A DNA stretch of 64,000 nt. Origin: Apiotrichum sp. Y4204 (taxonomy: Eukaryota; Basidiomycota; Tremellomycetes; Trichosporonales; Trichosporonaceae). A program made the position numbers and the translations under genes. The stretch spans positions 31,201 to 95,200 of the forward strand of contig JAMYHL010000111.1 of NCBI GenBank assembly GCA_025531455.1, read 5' to 3'. This document shows, in pieces, positions 1 to 11,108 of this stretch (the stretch's first letter is position 1; every line of letters begins with the position of its first letter). The notes below the pieces were generated by a model. That model saw only the letters and a program-made list of their open reading frames with translations. It did no database searches and was not told the origin of the DNA.

Positions 1-1002
1 ACGGCGCGCGGCGGCTCGTCGGTAAAGTTGGTGCTGTCGGGCGTGAGTGGCTCAAGAACAGCTGCGATGCGCTCCAGCAGCTCGCCGAGCGGCGGTACGG
101 GGCGGAGCGAGAGTGCCGTCTGGATGGAATCAAGTGCGGTTTGCAATGGAAGCAAGCACACGTCAGCACAATCGTTCAAGCTTGATCCCTTCAATGTCTT
201 CAGTACGCACCCAGTCTACGGTCATCGCAGCCGGCGGCGGCGGCGGTGGTGGCTCGCGTGCCTCGCTCTCAGCCTCTCCCTGGCCCTCCCCAAACTCGCC
301 AAAGTCTCCAAACCCGTCGTCGTCAAACGCTGCCGGCTCATCAAAGTCGTCAAAGTCACCGAACCCGTCGTCGCCCTCGCCAAAGCCGTCGTCCGCAGCG
401 GCGATCGCGTCAGCACCGCTTGCGAACGCGCTGTCGCCAGTTGCGAACGCGTCGTCGCCCCCGCCGAACCCGTCGTCAAAGGCCGCATCCTGGAAGCCGT
501 CGTCTGCGCCGCTGAACGGGTCATCTGGGGGAGGGTCGATCGTTGTGGCGGGTGGTGCGGGGAGCAGGGATGGTGTTGGGTTCGTGTCCTCGCTCGTTTC
601 GGTCTCCATCTTGGCCTCGACGGCGGCGGTTTCTTCCTCCTCTTCCTTCTTACTGCTCTCCTTCTCCTCTTTCTCTCCCTCCTTCACCTCCACCTCTTCT
701 TCTTTCTCCTCCTCCACTTCCGTCGCCTTCATCTCCTCCACCCCCACCTCGTCCTCTTTGCCCCCGTCTCCCCCAATGTCCCCCTCGTCATCCCACGCGG
801 CAGAGTCGGGTTTGCTCGGGGACATGGACGCGCGCGGCGCGCTCGGAGACGGCGACAAGGTGGGCGAGCGCATACTGAGCCCGATGTCCCCCTCATCCTC
901 CAGTGGTTGGATCTTGGGCGGGGACTGTGTGGGTTCAGGAGTCGCGGGTGCAGAGTGTGCGGGATTGGACGGTGCGGCGTCCGCCCACGGGTCCGCGTCC
1001 AT
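1..1002 (-). CDS. Laa2-like AP-1 accessory protein (DUF5102-type), partial
   Basis: Exons 1002..211 and 119..<1; the 3' part lies outside the window. The start at 1002 opens MDADPWADAAPS. The N-terminal ~150 residues are Pro/Ser-rich, followed by Glu/Lys-rich sequence and then repeated acidic Gly-Phe motifs (GFGDFDDFDE, GFGDFGEFGE). A phase-0 intron 210..120 (donor GTGCGT, CTGAC before the CAG acceptor) removes an in-frame stop and restores an open frame reading TALSLRPVPPLGELLERI. Acidic FGxF repeats typify proteins that bind clathrin-adaptor ears, and fungal Laa2 (DUF5102) has this layout; it recruits AP-1 at the trans-Golgi with Laa1. The match rests on motif style, not on a search, so another aftiphilin-like or unrelated acidic protein remains possible. 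Composition is strongly biased, which also produces long antisense open frames. Confidence 0.5.
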
Positions 1003-1607
1003 CGTGCAGAATAGGTCGCGCGCTGGAGCCGCGTGAGTTGTCGTGAGAACGAGGCCGGAGAACGGGGATGGAGTGGACGTGACGCAGAGTAAGATGGAAT
1101 GGAGAACTGCATCGTTGTAACCTTCGAAGCTCGAAGTGGAGGTTGGGCCAGGACCGGGGTGGCGTGGCGCGGGAGTGGAGGAACGCGGCCAGATGCCTGG
1201 CGGGTCGTGTGGGTTTGGTGTGGCGGTTCTCCAGTTTCAAGATTTGTCAGTGTTCTAGTCCTGATATCTTGCAGAGATGGAGAGAGGTATGCAGTTATCG
1301 TTGCATGCAGATGGAGTGCTCACATTCACTCTATTCCCATGCATCGTGTCAAAGCTCGCTGGGGTCGTGTGGGCCCCTGCAGTAGTTGTCACCGCCCACC
1401 CGACGTTACCGCCAACGGCACTACGCCGACAGCACTACCACCCATTTCCAGATCTCCAGCTGAGTCATGATGTACGGCGCTCTGCTTCTCTCCCATCCTG
1501 ACCCGCTCACCCGCTTCTCTGCTCACGCTCCCCAACCTGCCCGTATTCTGTATGTCCTGCATCGCATCTCTCCTTCCCAACTAGACGCCTCACGGCGCAT
1601 TTTCGAC
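1003..1607. other. Intergenic: promoter of the Laa2-like gene and 3' flank of the thiolase gene
   Basis: About 600 bases between two minus-strand genes. No open frame here carries splice-consistent or conserved coding. It should hold the thiolase 3' UTR and terminator and the promoter and 5' UTR of the Laa2-like gene. I see no repeat or RNA gene. Confidence 0.5.
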
Positions 1608-3229
1608 TTAGACACGCTCAATAACGATGGCGATGCCCTGGCCGCCGCCGATGCAGGCGCCGCCGAGGGCCCACTTCTTGTCGAGGCGGATGAGGTTGTG
1701 CACCAGGTTGGCGGTGATACTGCGTGTCAACGACGGAAGAGAGAAAGAGCTACAAAGCATGGGCGAGGCTTAAGTTGGCACATGGCCAAATCGCTGCGGA
1801 TTTGGCCGAGCCGTGCAGCCAGCTAACCGCAGGAATCGTGCAGCTGGCTGCTGGCATTACAAGCCCACACCCTCATCACTTCTAACACTCACCGAGCACC
1901 CGAGGCGGCGAGGGGGTGGCCGACGGCGATGGCGCCACCGAAGGGGTTGGCCTTCTCGTTGGGAATCTCGAGCTCCTTCTGCACGGCGAGCCACTGGGCG
2001 GCAAAGGCCTCGTTGATGTCGACAAAGTCCATGTCGTCGAGGGTCTTGCCGGCCTTCTTGAGCGCCTCGCGGACGGAGACGGCGGGGCCGATACCCATGA
2101 TCGACGGCTCGCACGCGCTCCAGGCGTACGAGGCAACGCGGGCAAGGGGCTTGACGTTGTACTTCTTGAGCGCCTCCTCGGACATGACGACGTTGGCAGC
2201 ACCACCGTCACAGATACCCGAGGCGTTGGCGGCGGTCACGGTGCCGGTCTTGGGGATGAAGACGGAGGGGAGCTTGGCGAGGCTCTCGATCGTCGACTTG
2301 GGCTTGGGGTGCTCGTCGGCGGTGATGACAACGTCGCCCTTGCGGGTCTTGATGGTCACGGGGGTGATCTCGTCCTTGAAGGCGCCGGCGGCGAGACCAG
2401 CAGCGTAACGCTGCTGCGACTGGAGCGCGTAGTTGTCGCAGTCCTCACGCGAGATACCGTACTGCTTGGCGAGGTTCTCAGCGGTGATACCCATGGGGGT
2501 CTTGGTGCCGCCGGGGTTCTGGTCAGTGAGGCAGGCGGCGAGCGAGTCCTCGAGCTTCTGGTCAATGCCGAAGCGCATGCCCCAGCGGGCAGCACCGCCG
2601 AGGGTGTAGGGTGCCATCGACATGGCCTCGGCACCACCGGTCAGACACACGTCCGCCTCGCCGAGGCCGATGGTCTGCGCGGCAGTGATAATCGACTGGA
2701 AGCCGGAGCCGCAGAGACTGGCCGTTAGTGTGGTTCAGGTGGGTTTCACCGGATATCGGGCATCGGTTTCGGCTTTCGCGCTAGCGCCGAGCCCAACTCT
2801 ACTTCGCAGACTCACCGGTTGACAGTGAGGGCGGGGACGGTGACGTCGAGGCCGGCAATGTGACCGACGTGACGGGCGAGGTAAGGGGTCGAGTTGTCGG
2901 TCTGGGTGACACCACTGTGTTGTCAGCAAGTATACAGATGCACAGGTGAGCCGAGATGACAAATGCCAGCGAGATCGACAGATATCCTGATAAAGCTCGC
3001 CCAACCATCACTCTCTCGCTGCTATTCCTGTCTCCCTCTAGACGCACCCGAAGAAGACCTGGTCGACCTTGACCTCGGAGGGCAGCTCAGCAAGCGCGGC
3101 CTTGGACGCGATACCACCGAGCTCGGACGCCTTGAGGTCCTTCATGGAGCCGCCGAACGCGCCGAACGGCGTGCGCTTCGAGGCGACGATAAAGGCCTCC
3201 TGGCGGAGGAGGGCGAGGGTCGGGATCAT
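1608..3229 (-). CDS. 3-ketoacyl-CoA thiolase / acetyl-CoA C-acyltransferase (ACAA2 type)
   Basis: Exons 3229..3048, 2914..2816, 2717..1893 and 1719..1608 give 405 aa. The enzyme cleaves 3-ketoacyl-CoA, or condenses acetyl-CoA. All thiolase landmarks are present: nucleophile Cys ~96 in NRLCGSGFQ, His ~361 in GHPLAASGAR and Cys ~391 in CIGGGQGIA. The N-terminus (AFIVASKRTPFGAFGGSMKD), the GVTQTDNSTPYLARH segment and KLEDSLAACLTDQ resemble mitochondrial ACAA2-type thiolases more than cytosolic Erg10. There is no C-terminal peroxisomal SKL-like signal (it ends ERV). As in ACAA2, the N-terminus probably targets mitochondria without an obvious cleaved presequence. Introns have GTGCGT/GTGAGT donors and CTGAC or CTAAC branch sites. 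Family assignment is firm; the split between beta-oxidation and acetoacetyl-CoA thiolase roles is inferred. Confidence 0.92.
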
Positions 3230-4430
3230 GCTGGGCGCGATGGGGGACAGATGCACAAGTGGTGGGTGGAAGGAAAGGTGATGAGAAATCAACTCAAAGT
3301 TATCTTTCGTTGCGTGGCTCTTGGCTCGGGTTTTTCGTACAGTGCTCCTCTCACTGTTCGGCCCCGGCAAGGTACACCCGAGTCTAGCCGGTAAAAGAGA
3401 ACGTGGCTGGCTGCGATCGGCTTGGGTCTCGGCCGCGGAGCCGGCATGCGTGCAGACGCGCAGACACCGCGTACCGAATGGGAGAGCATCAACAATGCAT
3501 CTCCATCTCCGTGCATTGCTGGCACGGCTTGGCGACCCAAACGCACCCAAAAGTCCAGATACCGAACTGGTAAAAAATGTTGAGAGATCTGGGGGAGATG
3601 CATCCAGCCACTCGCCTCGCATAGAATGCATAGGACGGCGATCGACAACCCGTGGGGCCTGGCAGGAACTTGTTGCCGAAGCTGGTGCCGATATCTGATA
3701 TCTGGCCAGACCACCTCTTGCCCTGCTAACCCCGCCTCTCTTGTCGATGTACTGCTCTACTGCAAGTTCCCACGACATTGACATCCAGTATCCAGTCCCA
3801 ACATCCTGCAAAGACTCTGTTATAGATGCTATTGCTGGTATGTACGCTATGGCCTCCCTCGCTATGGCCTCCCTTGCCACCAACGCGCCGGCACACGTCG
3901 GTACCGGAGATGCCGCGTTCGGCACGGGTCGTCCCGGGAGCAAACGAATGTTCTCCACTATGTACTGTGTAATGTCTATAGTTGTCCACAGTAACTGTAG
4001 TGCTGTGGCCCAGCAATTGGTCTAGCAACGGTGAGTAACGGCGAGCAACGCAATGTTGATAAGCACCGGAAATGAGATATTGTCAGCCCAGGCTTGTACA
4101 TGTTCGCGATTCCTCCCATCGTCGATGGATCGCTCTGCTCGCGACGCTCGGGGTCCTGAGTCTGGTCTCTTGCCCTGCGTTGCTGACCACGTTAAATGAC
4201 GCAAGGGGTGGAGGTTCGGTTCCCCGCCAGTCTCTTGACGGTGGAGGCCGCGAGGCCGGTGGCAACCACCTGACATGCGACTGCGAGCAAGTAGCAGCAC
4301 TTCACACGAGCAAGACATCTATCGCAGCTCTCAACATATCCTCCATCCGGCCACAAGTGCACGCACCAGGCCGATAGCGAGTCAAAAGGAGTCACGACTT
4401 ATTCTTATCGACTACCACAACTCATCTACG
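3230..4430. promoter_or_regulatory. Divergent intergenic region, thiolase (-) / DCAF11-like (+)
   Basis: 1.2 kb between two divergently transcribed starts, so it must contain both promoters. Open frames here are short and show no family motifs or plausible exon joins. A string at 4213-4233 resembles a tRNA T-arm but does not fold into one. Confidence 0.5.
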
Positions 4431-6644
4431 ATGCCTACCCCGCCGTCGCCCGGCTCAGACTCGGACAGAGGCATTGTGTGGGCAGACGCGCTGCATGATC
4501 TGCAGCTCGACATCGAGGACGCAATGGACGGGGACTACATTCCAGACGAAGAGGACGACGAGTATCTCGACGTCGACGAGGGTGGGCTGCGGTACCTCGA
4601 GTTCTTGGACGATGACATGGAAGAGGACGAGGACGACCTCGATCTCGGCGATGACGACGAGGGGGAGGAGGACTATTATGTCGAGGCGGGCGAGCTTGAG
4701 GACTTTGACGACGAAGAAGATGAGACGTACGGCAGCGGACTCGGGCACGCGGCGCCCTCGGACGTGACGCTGCTGCAGCTCCAGGCGCTGATGGAGGGCG
4801 TTGGCGGCGGGCGCACCGCAAGCCTGTTCATCGACCGGCTGTTGGGGTCGAACCGGCGCTCGGCTGGCCTGCGCGAGCGATGGTGGACACCACAGACGGA
4901 GCCACACCCCGAAGGGCTAGCGCTGCTTCGTAGCGGCGAGTTTGGGCCCGTCGGCCCGTGGACTGCGCCGAGTACCCGCCGCCGACCGAGCGAGATCTAC
5001 GGCACGCGGCGCTCCCGTGGAGGTCGCCTCGTCTCCCCCAGATACCACACCATGAACCATGTGTACGACCCGCCCATCCCCAATACGCCTGGAACCGTCG
5101 TCGCGTCGTACCCCAGCGTGCCGTATGTGGGCCAGTTCTGTGGGGATAACGATTCGATGTTCTGTGGGTGCGCATTCGTTTGTCTATGCTGATTCCAGAT
5201 ACGGCGACACGGGGGTTCAGGCTGTACGTGTACGACATGACGCGGCGCAAGGCTGCAGCAGCGAGGGGTGAGGCTGCATCGCCAGCAGTGGCGACCCAAG
5301 CTCGCCTGGACACAGAGTACGCGAACGGGGTAGATTCCGATAGTGACGACGACTTGTGGTTTGGCAACTGGCGCCCGCGGCGCACCGGCGGCCGCATGGG
5401 GGACACGAGCCTGTACCAGGTCAAGGCGGAGCACGGCGAGGTCGGCCAGTGGACGATTACCGACGCCCATGTCGACCCATCGGGGAAGCGTCTCATATAC
5501 TCGTCCATCACGCCATATGTCCACATGATGAATACCGCAGACGACGGGCAGCCGCACACCGAACTCGACTTTATGGGGCGCGACCGCGAGGGCTTTGGTG
5601 TGAGTCTGGCTGAGGTTACATATATTTAACCGTCAATACTGATATTGATTAGATCTGGAGCATCCGGTGGTCGGCGGACGGGCGCGAGATTGTAGCCGGT
5701 GCATCGCGCGGCAAGATTATGGTATACGACGTGGGCGGACACCGGCGCTCGCTAAAGATGACGGGACACGAGGCGGACGTGAATGCCGTATGCTTCGCCG
5801 ACGAGGGGAGCACGAACGTGCTTGCTTCTGGGTCCGACGACGGGTACATCAAGATCTGGGACCGTCGGAGTCTCTCGGGCGGCACGCCGACGGGCGTGCT
5901 CGTCGGCGCAACCGAGGGAATCACGTACATCTCCCCAAAGGGCGACGGACGGTACATTGTCGCCAACTCGAAGGACCAGGCGGCGCGCCTTTACGACCTG
6001 CGCAAGATGCTCCCCTGGTCGCGCCTCGAGTCCGAGGAGGACGCCGTCGAGACGTGGGGATGCCCGAACTTCGACTGTGAGTGGGAGTGCATCGCAACGA
6101 CCGGCCTGGTCTATTTTCATAGTCGCTGACTCCAGACCGCGGGCAGCGCTACCCACCACCGAAACGCCTGGCACACCCGCTCGACTGCAGCGTGATGACG
6201 TACCGGGGCCATTCGGTGCTCCGCACGCTGATCCGGTGCCACTTTAGCCCGCGCGAGTCGACGGGCCAGAGCTACATTTACAGCGGGAGCGCAGACGGGC
6301 TGATCCACATCTGGAGTTTGGACGGGCGCGTCGTGCAGGTACTGGATCGAAGTGCGAGCACGGCGCTCAAGGGCGCGGGCGGGGTGTACAACGACCCGTC
6401 GGCGGCGGACCCGCGCACCTCCTCCCGTAGGTATGCTTCCGTGAACTCGACGGCATACACTGTGCGCGACGTGTCATGGTCGGCCCACAGCCCGATGCTC
6501 ATGTCCACGTGCTGGGAGCTCGAGGGGCGATACTCGGACGGCGCGGGGAGCGTGGCCATGCACGAGTGGAAGGGGCTCGGAAAAGGGGGAATGAACAGTC
6601 TAGTGGACTGGGTCGAGAAGGAGAAGGCAGAAGCGGCGAGGTAG
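4431..6644 (+). CDS. WD40-repeat protein, DCAF11/LEC14B-like CRL4 substrate receptor
   Basis: Exons 4431..5163, 5199..5599, 5653..6076 and 6136..6644 give 688 aa. The first ~130 residues are very acidic (Asp/Glu runs) with a Pro/Ser start. WD40 blades follow; recognisable blade ends include FRLYVYD, GKIMVYD, DGYIKIWDRR and DGLIHIWSLDGR. The order and spacing, with YHTMNHVYDPP before the first blade and LDCSVMTYRGHSVLRTLIRCHFSP before the last, match DCAF11 (WDR23)/LEC14B. Proteins of this family dock substrates on DDB1-CUL4 ubiquitin ligases, in animals acting on NRF2/SKN-1; that role is inferred here. The first intron is only 35 nt (5164..5198). Splicing there gives SMFYTATRGFRLYVYD, which continues the blade exactly. 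Confidence 0.85.
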
Positions 6645-6845
6645 GCGGAACGGACTGCTGTGTTGTAGTTATCTCTATGGATGTTGTGCTTGGTCAGTGG
6701 GATCAGTAGACAGCGAAGAAGTCAGAGGCTAGTCTGCGCAACAACCCCTCTTCCCCACACCTCGCAGCGGGCCACCAGTTGTCAATGCTGGAATGGGGTA
6801 TGACATGCTGCTGCTGCTGCTGCTCGGCAGCCATCTACACAACTA
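6645..6845. other. Convergent 3' region with (CTG)5
   Basis: 200 bases between the converging DCAF11-like and MRPL16 stop codons. A short CTG microsatellite (five units) lies at 6808-6822. Probably both terminators; no gene. Confidence 0.5.
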
Positions 6846-7627
6846 CTAGTTGGTTTCGGCCTTTGCGCCCTCGGCCTCCTTGCGCGCGAGGCCGATCTGC
6901 TGAATGGGGCGGAGGACCTGGTGGGTGAGGACCGTCTTCTGCGCCTGAGCCGGCTTTTCAAGTTCGCGCGAGACAATGCCGCCGAGGCGCGGCGGCGTCT
7001 GTGCCGTGATAAACTCTGTCGGAACGGGGATCTTGACCTGCGCAAGCTTGAGCGCCTGCTTGGCCATCTCCTCGCGGATGCCGCCGCCCGCAATCTCGAA
7101 TACGACGCGGCCGGCAGGCACCCGCGAGGCCCAGTACTCGAACGCGCCCTTGCCCTTGCCCATACGCGTCTCGTTGCCCTTGACGCACACCGGCACGTCG
7201 GGGAACACGCGGAGGTGCACCTCTGCGCCCTTGATCGGCTTGATCTTGCGCTTGAGCGCCGTCTGGGCAGACGTGAGCTGCGCAGCAGTCAGCCGCACAG
7301 CCGAGATCAGGCGCAGGCCAAACCCGCCAAACTGCAGCGTCGTGCCCTTGATCGAGCCGCCCTGGGGTCAGTACGGGGGTGCGTGACGCCCGTCGCCGCG
7401 CATCACTGTGCTCACGGTAGGAAGCTGCCGTCAGTATGAACACCAAACCCCAACGCTCTGTCCGCACTTACCGGCGGCCGTCCCTTCTGCGACTTGCGGT
7501 ACTTTGTTTTCCGCGGGGCGAGCTGCGAGCGGAAACGGACCTGCTGGACAGCCGTCGGGGGGAGGGTGAGGCGCGACGAGGACGCGGCGGGGCGGAGGCC
7601 CAGCGCGCCGCGGAGGGAGGCGAACAT
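6846..7627 (-). CDS. MRPL16: Mitochondrial large-subunit ribosomal protein uL16m
   Basis: Exons 7627..7472, 7424..7416 and 7361..6846 give 226 aa. Structural protein of the mitochondrial large ribosomal subunit, near the A-site/elbow region in bacterial L16. The N-terminal ~35 residues ([19 protein letters not shown]) look like a mitochondrial presequence. The L16 core follows: [63 protein letters not shown] and [23 protein letters not shown]. Exon 2 is a 9-nt microexon coding Leu-Pro-Thr. With it the protein reads KGRPPLPTGGSIKGT, which fits the usual L16 spacing between KGR and GGS; skipping it keeps frame but deletes three residues. The gene is divergent from ATP19, sharing a 454-bp promoter region. 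Confidence 0.9.
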
Positions 7628-8081
7628 GGAGGAGGGAGCGGGGAAGAGTCGGAGGGGGTGTAGTACTCGCTTTCGCCGCGGTTTCGGTCTCGGTCTCGGC
7701 GACGTGCTCGGTCTCGGTCTCGGTCTCGGTCTCTGTGTCGACGGTGTGTACGCTGCTCGGCGCTGTTGATGACCTCTGGATCTTTGAAATGTCGAGATCT
7801 CGGAGGTCGCGGGGGGGTGTGGAAAAGTGGAGATGACTGCACTGCCCAGGGTGCCTCATCCGGGGATAGCCGGCGATATCCCCGGGCGGACCCGGGGCTA
7901 GGCTGGGGCTCTGGCGGACTGCCACTGGCTGAGAGCACAAGAAGTGAGTGCCCTGGGGGTGCCACACTCAGCTGCTGGCGACAGCTGCTCGGTGCAGGCC
8001 GTGCTCGGGATGGAAGGTCGAAGTCGAGGTCGAGGTCGAGGCTATCACAATCTATCGCTCACCCCACGAAAACCAGCCAAA
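7628..8081. promoter_or_regulatory. Shared divergent promoter MRPL16/ATP19
   Basis: 454 bases separate two divergent start codons of mitochondrial-protein genes, so both promoters lie here. It contains two short tandem arrays: GGTCTC units at ~7685-7734 and GGTCGA/AGTCGA units at ~8015-8040. Co-regulation is inferred from layout only. Confidence 0.55.
7685..7734. repeat. Interrupted GGTCTC hexamer array
   Basis: Six copies of GGTCTC, mostly head to tail, with one interruption (about ggcgacgtgct) between the second and third copies. It sits in the MRPL16 side of the divergent promoter. Confidence 0.8.
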
Positions 8082-8849
8082 ATGTCCTACAACATCGCCG
8101 GCAAGGCCATCAAGGTGCGTATGTGTGCGAGACGGGGCTGACCGCAGAACGAGTACATGTGAGTCTCGCAAGAGTCGAAATGGGCGAGAGGAATGCAGGT
8201 GTCGGGGAGATATGAACGTGGAGATGGGCGTTCGGCCCGGCTTGCTTCAACTCGCGACTCGCTCCATTGTCAGCGTCGGCATCGATATCGCGAACCGAAC
8301 TGCGAGCGAGCGGGAGTAGCAGCCAACGTGAATCTGGACAAACGTCCATCTCGACATCCGCGCCGACACTCAATCGCGAAATATCGGCAAAACACCCCTC
8401 CCATCGGCTCCCCTCCCCCACCCACTTCCACTACTCCGCCAACAACCGACATACCAAATACTAACCTCAGCGCGATCGGCACGATCCTCACCACCATCGG
8501 CATTGCCGTGGCGGCGTCGAGCGGCGGCGAGAAGAAGGCGGTCGCGCGCCCTGCGCCGGTTGCCCAGGACACGACGATCGACACTGGCTCCAAGGAGGAG
8601 GACGAGTTGTGGGTATTCGTGAGGGGGAAGGAGCGGAGAGGCCAGGGATGAGAAGGATGGGGCGCGACATTTGGAGCTTTGGACGGCTGTCACTGTGAAG
8701 TGCAAGCCGTGACAAGACGCGCTGTCGTCGCCCTCTCTTTTCCTTGTCCCATTTCCGATCTTCATCTTCCCCTCCCGCCCTAGACGACATACACTGACCG
8801 CAGCATCCGCTCCTTTGTCGAGGCCGCCGAGAAGGACGCCAAGCACTAG
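8082..8849 (+). CDS. ATP19: Mitochondrial ATP synthase subunit k
   Basis: Exons 8082..8114, 8148..8158, 8471..8608 and 8804..8849 give 75 aa. A small single-span inner-membrane subunit of the F1Fo dimer interface. The spliced product opens MSYNIAGKAIKNEYIAIGTI, continues LTTIGIAVAASSGGEKKA as the membrane segment, and ends with EEDELFIRSFVEAAEKDAKH. This follows the fungal Atp19 plan (GKAI..., LAIGT, then DEEKFIENY near the C-terminus). Exon 2 is an 11-nt microexon (codes NEY plus two bases of Ile) flanked by a 33-nt and a 312-nt intron; its length is not a multiple of three, so skipping would frameshift the protein. Too short and fragmented to show up as one reading frame. Confidence 0.85.
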
Positions 8850-9265
8850 GCATAGCATTTGTTATGAAGTGAAGCGTGCATGAACAAGCTGTATAGATGG
8901 TTGGGGTGGGCCACAGTTCGGGAGGAATGACAAGGGTGGAAGGGGGAGACAGCGAGTGCACGAGCGCACGGTGACGGAGAGGCCAGGCTGCGCGAGGATA
9001 GTCGTGAACGCAGCGGAGAGTGGAAGTGTTGTGAATGGAGTGAGGAGCATGATAAACATCTGTCGTGCAACGTAAACATGTCTCGTGCTGCGCCTGCAGT
9101 TAACATTCGGTTAACCCGCCCAAGCCTCTCTACCCCACATCAACTTTCCGACTACTGGAAGGGTGCTGCATGCTGTGCCTTTTGATATGTACTGCAAAAC
9201 TACGGGTACGTGATGCGGGTGCTCGAAGAGCAGGAGATACGCCGGCGGCTCTATACCACTGCCTC
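8850..9265. other. Convergent 3' region ATP19/TIM50
   Basis: About 415 bases between converging genes. Nothing coding; expected to hold both 3' UTRs. Confidence 0.5.
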
Positions 9266-11108
9266 TTACGCCTTGGGCTGCTCCTGCTTGGCAGCGTCGG
9301 GGGCGGGCCCCTTGCCGAACATGCTCATAATGCTCGCCTTGGCCTCGGCGTCGGCGCGCTCGCGGTCCTCGGCCATCATCCTGCAGCGTCAGTATTCGTC
9401 GGACACTAGAGTTGGTTACGCACTTTACAAGCTCGTCGTGGTGATCGCGCAGGTACTTCTGCTCCTCCTGGTACGCGGCCTGCGCCTGCGCGCGCTTGAT
9501 CTCGAGGTAGCTCATCGGCTGCTTGGGGCGCGACTGGAGTGTCAGTGGAATGTTGGATATGCGAGTAGTCAGAGCGCGGAGGAGCGCTGTCCGATGTCAT
9601 TTCTAAAGGCTTCCCCCCTGTTGCTACTTACCGATGAGCTGCCGCCGACCAGGCCCGAGAGCCAGCTGCCACCACCGCCGACGGGGTTGCGCGCCTCCCA
9701 GTCCTTGATGGCGGCCTCCTTCGCCGCTGCCTCGACCTTGGCGTACTCGGTCGGGATGTCCTTGCCCGCGTAGTGCTTGAGCACGGGGCGGACGTCGGCG
9801 GGCGCGTAGAATGCGATCGCTAATGTCAGTCATAGCTTCTTTATCTCCACTTCTCCTCACTCACACTCAAGGAAGGGGATCATGTCGACGAGACCAGTGT
9901 CGCGCGGCTTGCCGTTCCACGGCTTGAGGATAATCGCGTTCTCGGGCTGGAGATACGCGCTGTCGGGGTTGGTGTCGAGCATGACGACCTTGCCGAGGTC
10001 ACGGTTGAGGTACGAGAGGTCCTTGACAATCTTGCCGTCGACGGCGCGTGTCACGTCGCGGAAGAGCTTGTACGGGATGTAGAAGGTCATCGGGTCGAGC
10101 TTCTCGGCGACGGGGAGAGCGGTCTGCCGTCAGTTGGAACGTTCGGGTACTAGAATCTCAGGAGTTTCTCTTGATACTCACGTAGTTGGGCTGGGTGGTG
10201 AACAGGACAATCTCGTAGAACTGGCTTAGGTACGAGAGGAAGTAGTCGACACCGGGACGCTTGGCGGTGCGCCAGCCGTGCTGGCGGTCCCAGGACGAGT
10301 GGACCAGCAAGTCCTCGAGCTCAATGAGGAGGGTGTAGGGGCGCTGGATGTTGGGCGGGAGGGGGTCGGGGAGGAGCTTCTGGAACGCGGGCTTGGAGAA
10401 GACATCGCTCATCTCAGTGACATTGCCCTTGAGGCGCTCGAAGAACGACCTGTCGTCCTTGACCCCGCCCTCCTTGTCCTGCGTCCCGACGTAGATGAAC
10501 GCCGTGATACCGCCAATAATCAAAGACGCGTAGCCCAAGCGCACCATGTTACGGCGGCGCTCATCCTGCGACGACACATACTCGGGACGCTGCTTGCGGC
10601 CCTTCTTCTTGCCCTTTGCCGCGTCCTCCTTTGGCTGCTCGATCGCCGCGGCCGCGCGCGCGCTCGCCTCCGGGTCGATATCGAGGGACGGGAGCTTGGA
10701 GAGGTCAGGTGTCTCGGGAATCGCCTCCTCTGCAGCGGCAGGCTTCTCAGGCGCCGGCGGCTCGGAGGGGGCGACAGGCGGCTGCTCGGCGGGGTCACTG
10801 CCCGACGAGGCGGGATCGGAAGACGTCTCCGCCGGGCGGCTCACCTTTGGCTCGAACGGCGGTGGCGGCGCAATGTCCTCGGGGACGGCGGCGGGCTTCT
10901 CGCCCATGGACGGCGCGGACTCGTTGGACTGCGCAGACTCGGGCTTGGAAGGCTTGGAAGGGTGCGGGTCAGGCGGCGCGGCGCCCTCGGGCTTCTTGAT
11001 GCGGATGAGTGCGGGGCGCGTTGTGGTCAGCGCACGCCGGGGAAGCGCGGCGGGGACGGGGCGGCGCGCCGCAGACGCGAGGAGCCGTGCTGTTGATGTG
11101 CGCAGCAT
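9266..11108 (-). CDS. TIM50: Mitochondrial import inner-membrane translocase subunit Tim50
   Basis: Exons 11108..10182, 10123..9865, 9819..9632, 9533..9424 and 9380..9266 give 532 aa. Tim50 is the TIM23-complex receptor that takes presequence proteins from the TOM complex in the intermembrane space. An N-terminal presequence ([19 protein letters not shown]) precedes ~140 residues of Pro/Ala/Glu-rich linker. One membrane span ([18 protein letters not shown]) lies near residue 200, followed by an FCP1-like domain: [49 protein letters not shown] and [10 protein letters not shown]. As in other Tim50s, the DxDxT phosphatase motif is not intact (IELEDLLV). The C-terminal tail is Ala/Glu/Gln-rich. 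The donor at 9423 (GTGCGT) was chosen because it alone keeps frame into [10 protein letters not shown]. Confidence 0.93.

Noticed and set aside
28..1036. Two plus-strand open frames of about 329 codons
   Set aside because: They are antisense shadows of the Laa2-like gene, created by its biased Ser/Pro/Asp codons; no intron logic or motifs.
1916..2728. 270-codon plus-strand frame
   Set aside because: Antisense to the thiolase exon, Gly/Leu/Val-rich artefact of GC-rich third positions.
4213..4233. Sequence resembling a tRNA T-loop (GGTTCGGTTCC)
   Set aside because: Flanking bases do not form T, anticodon or acceptor stems on either strand.
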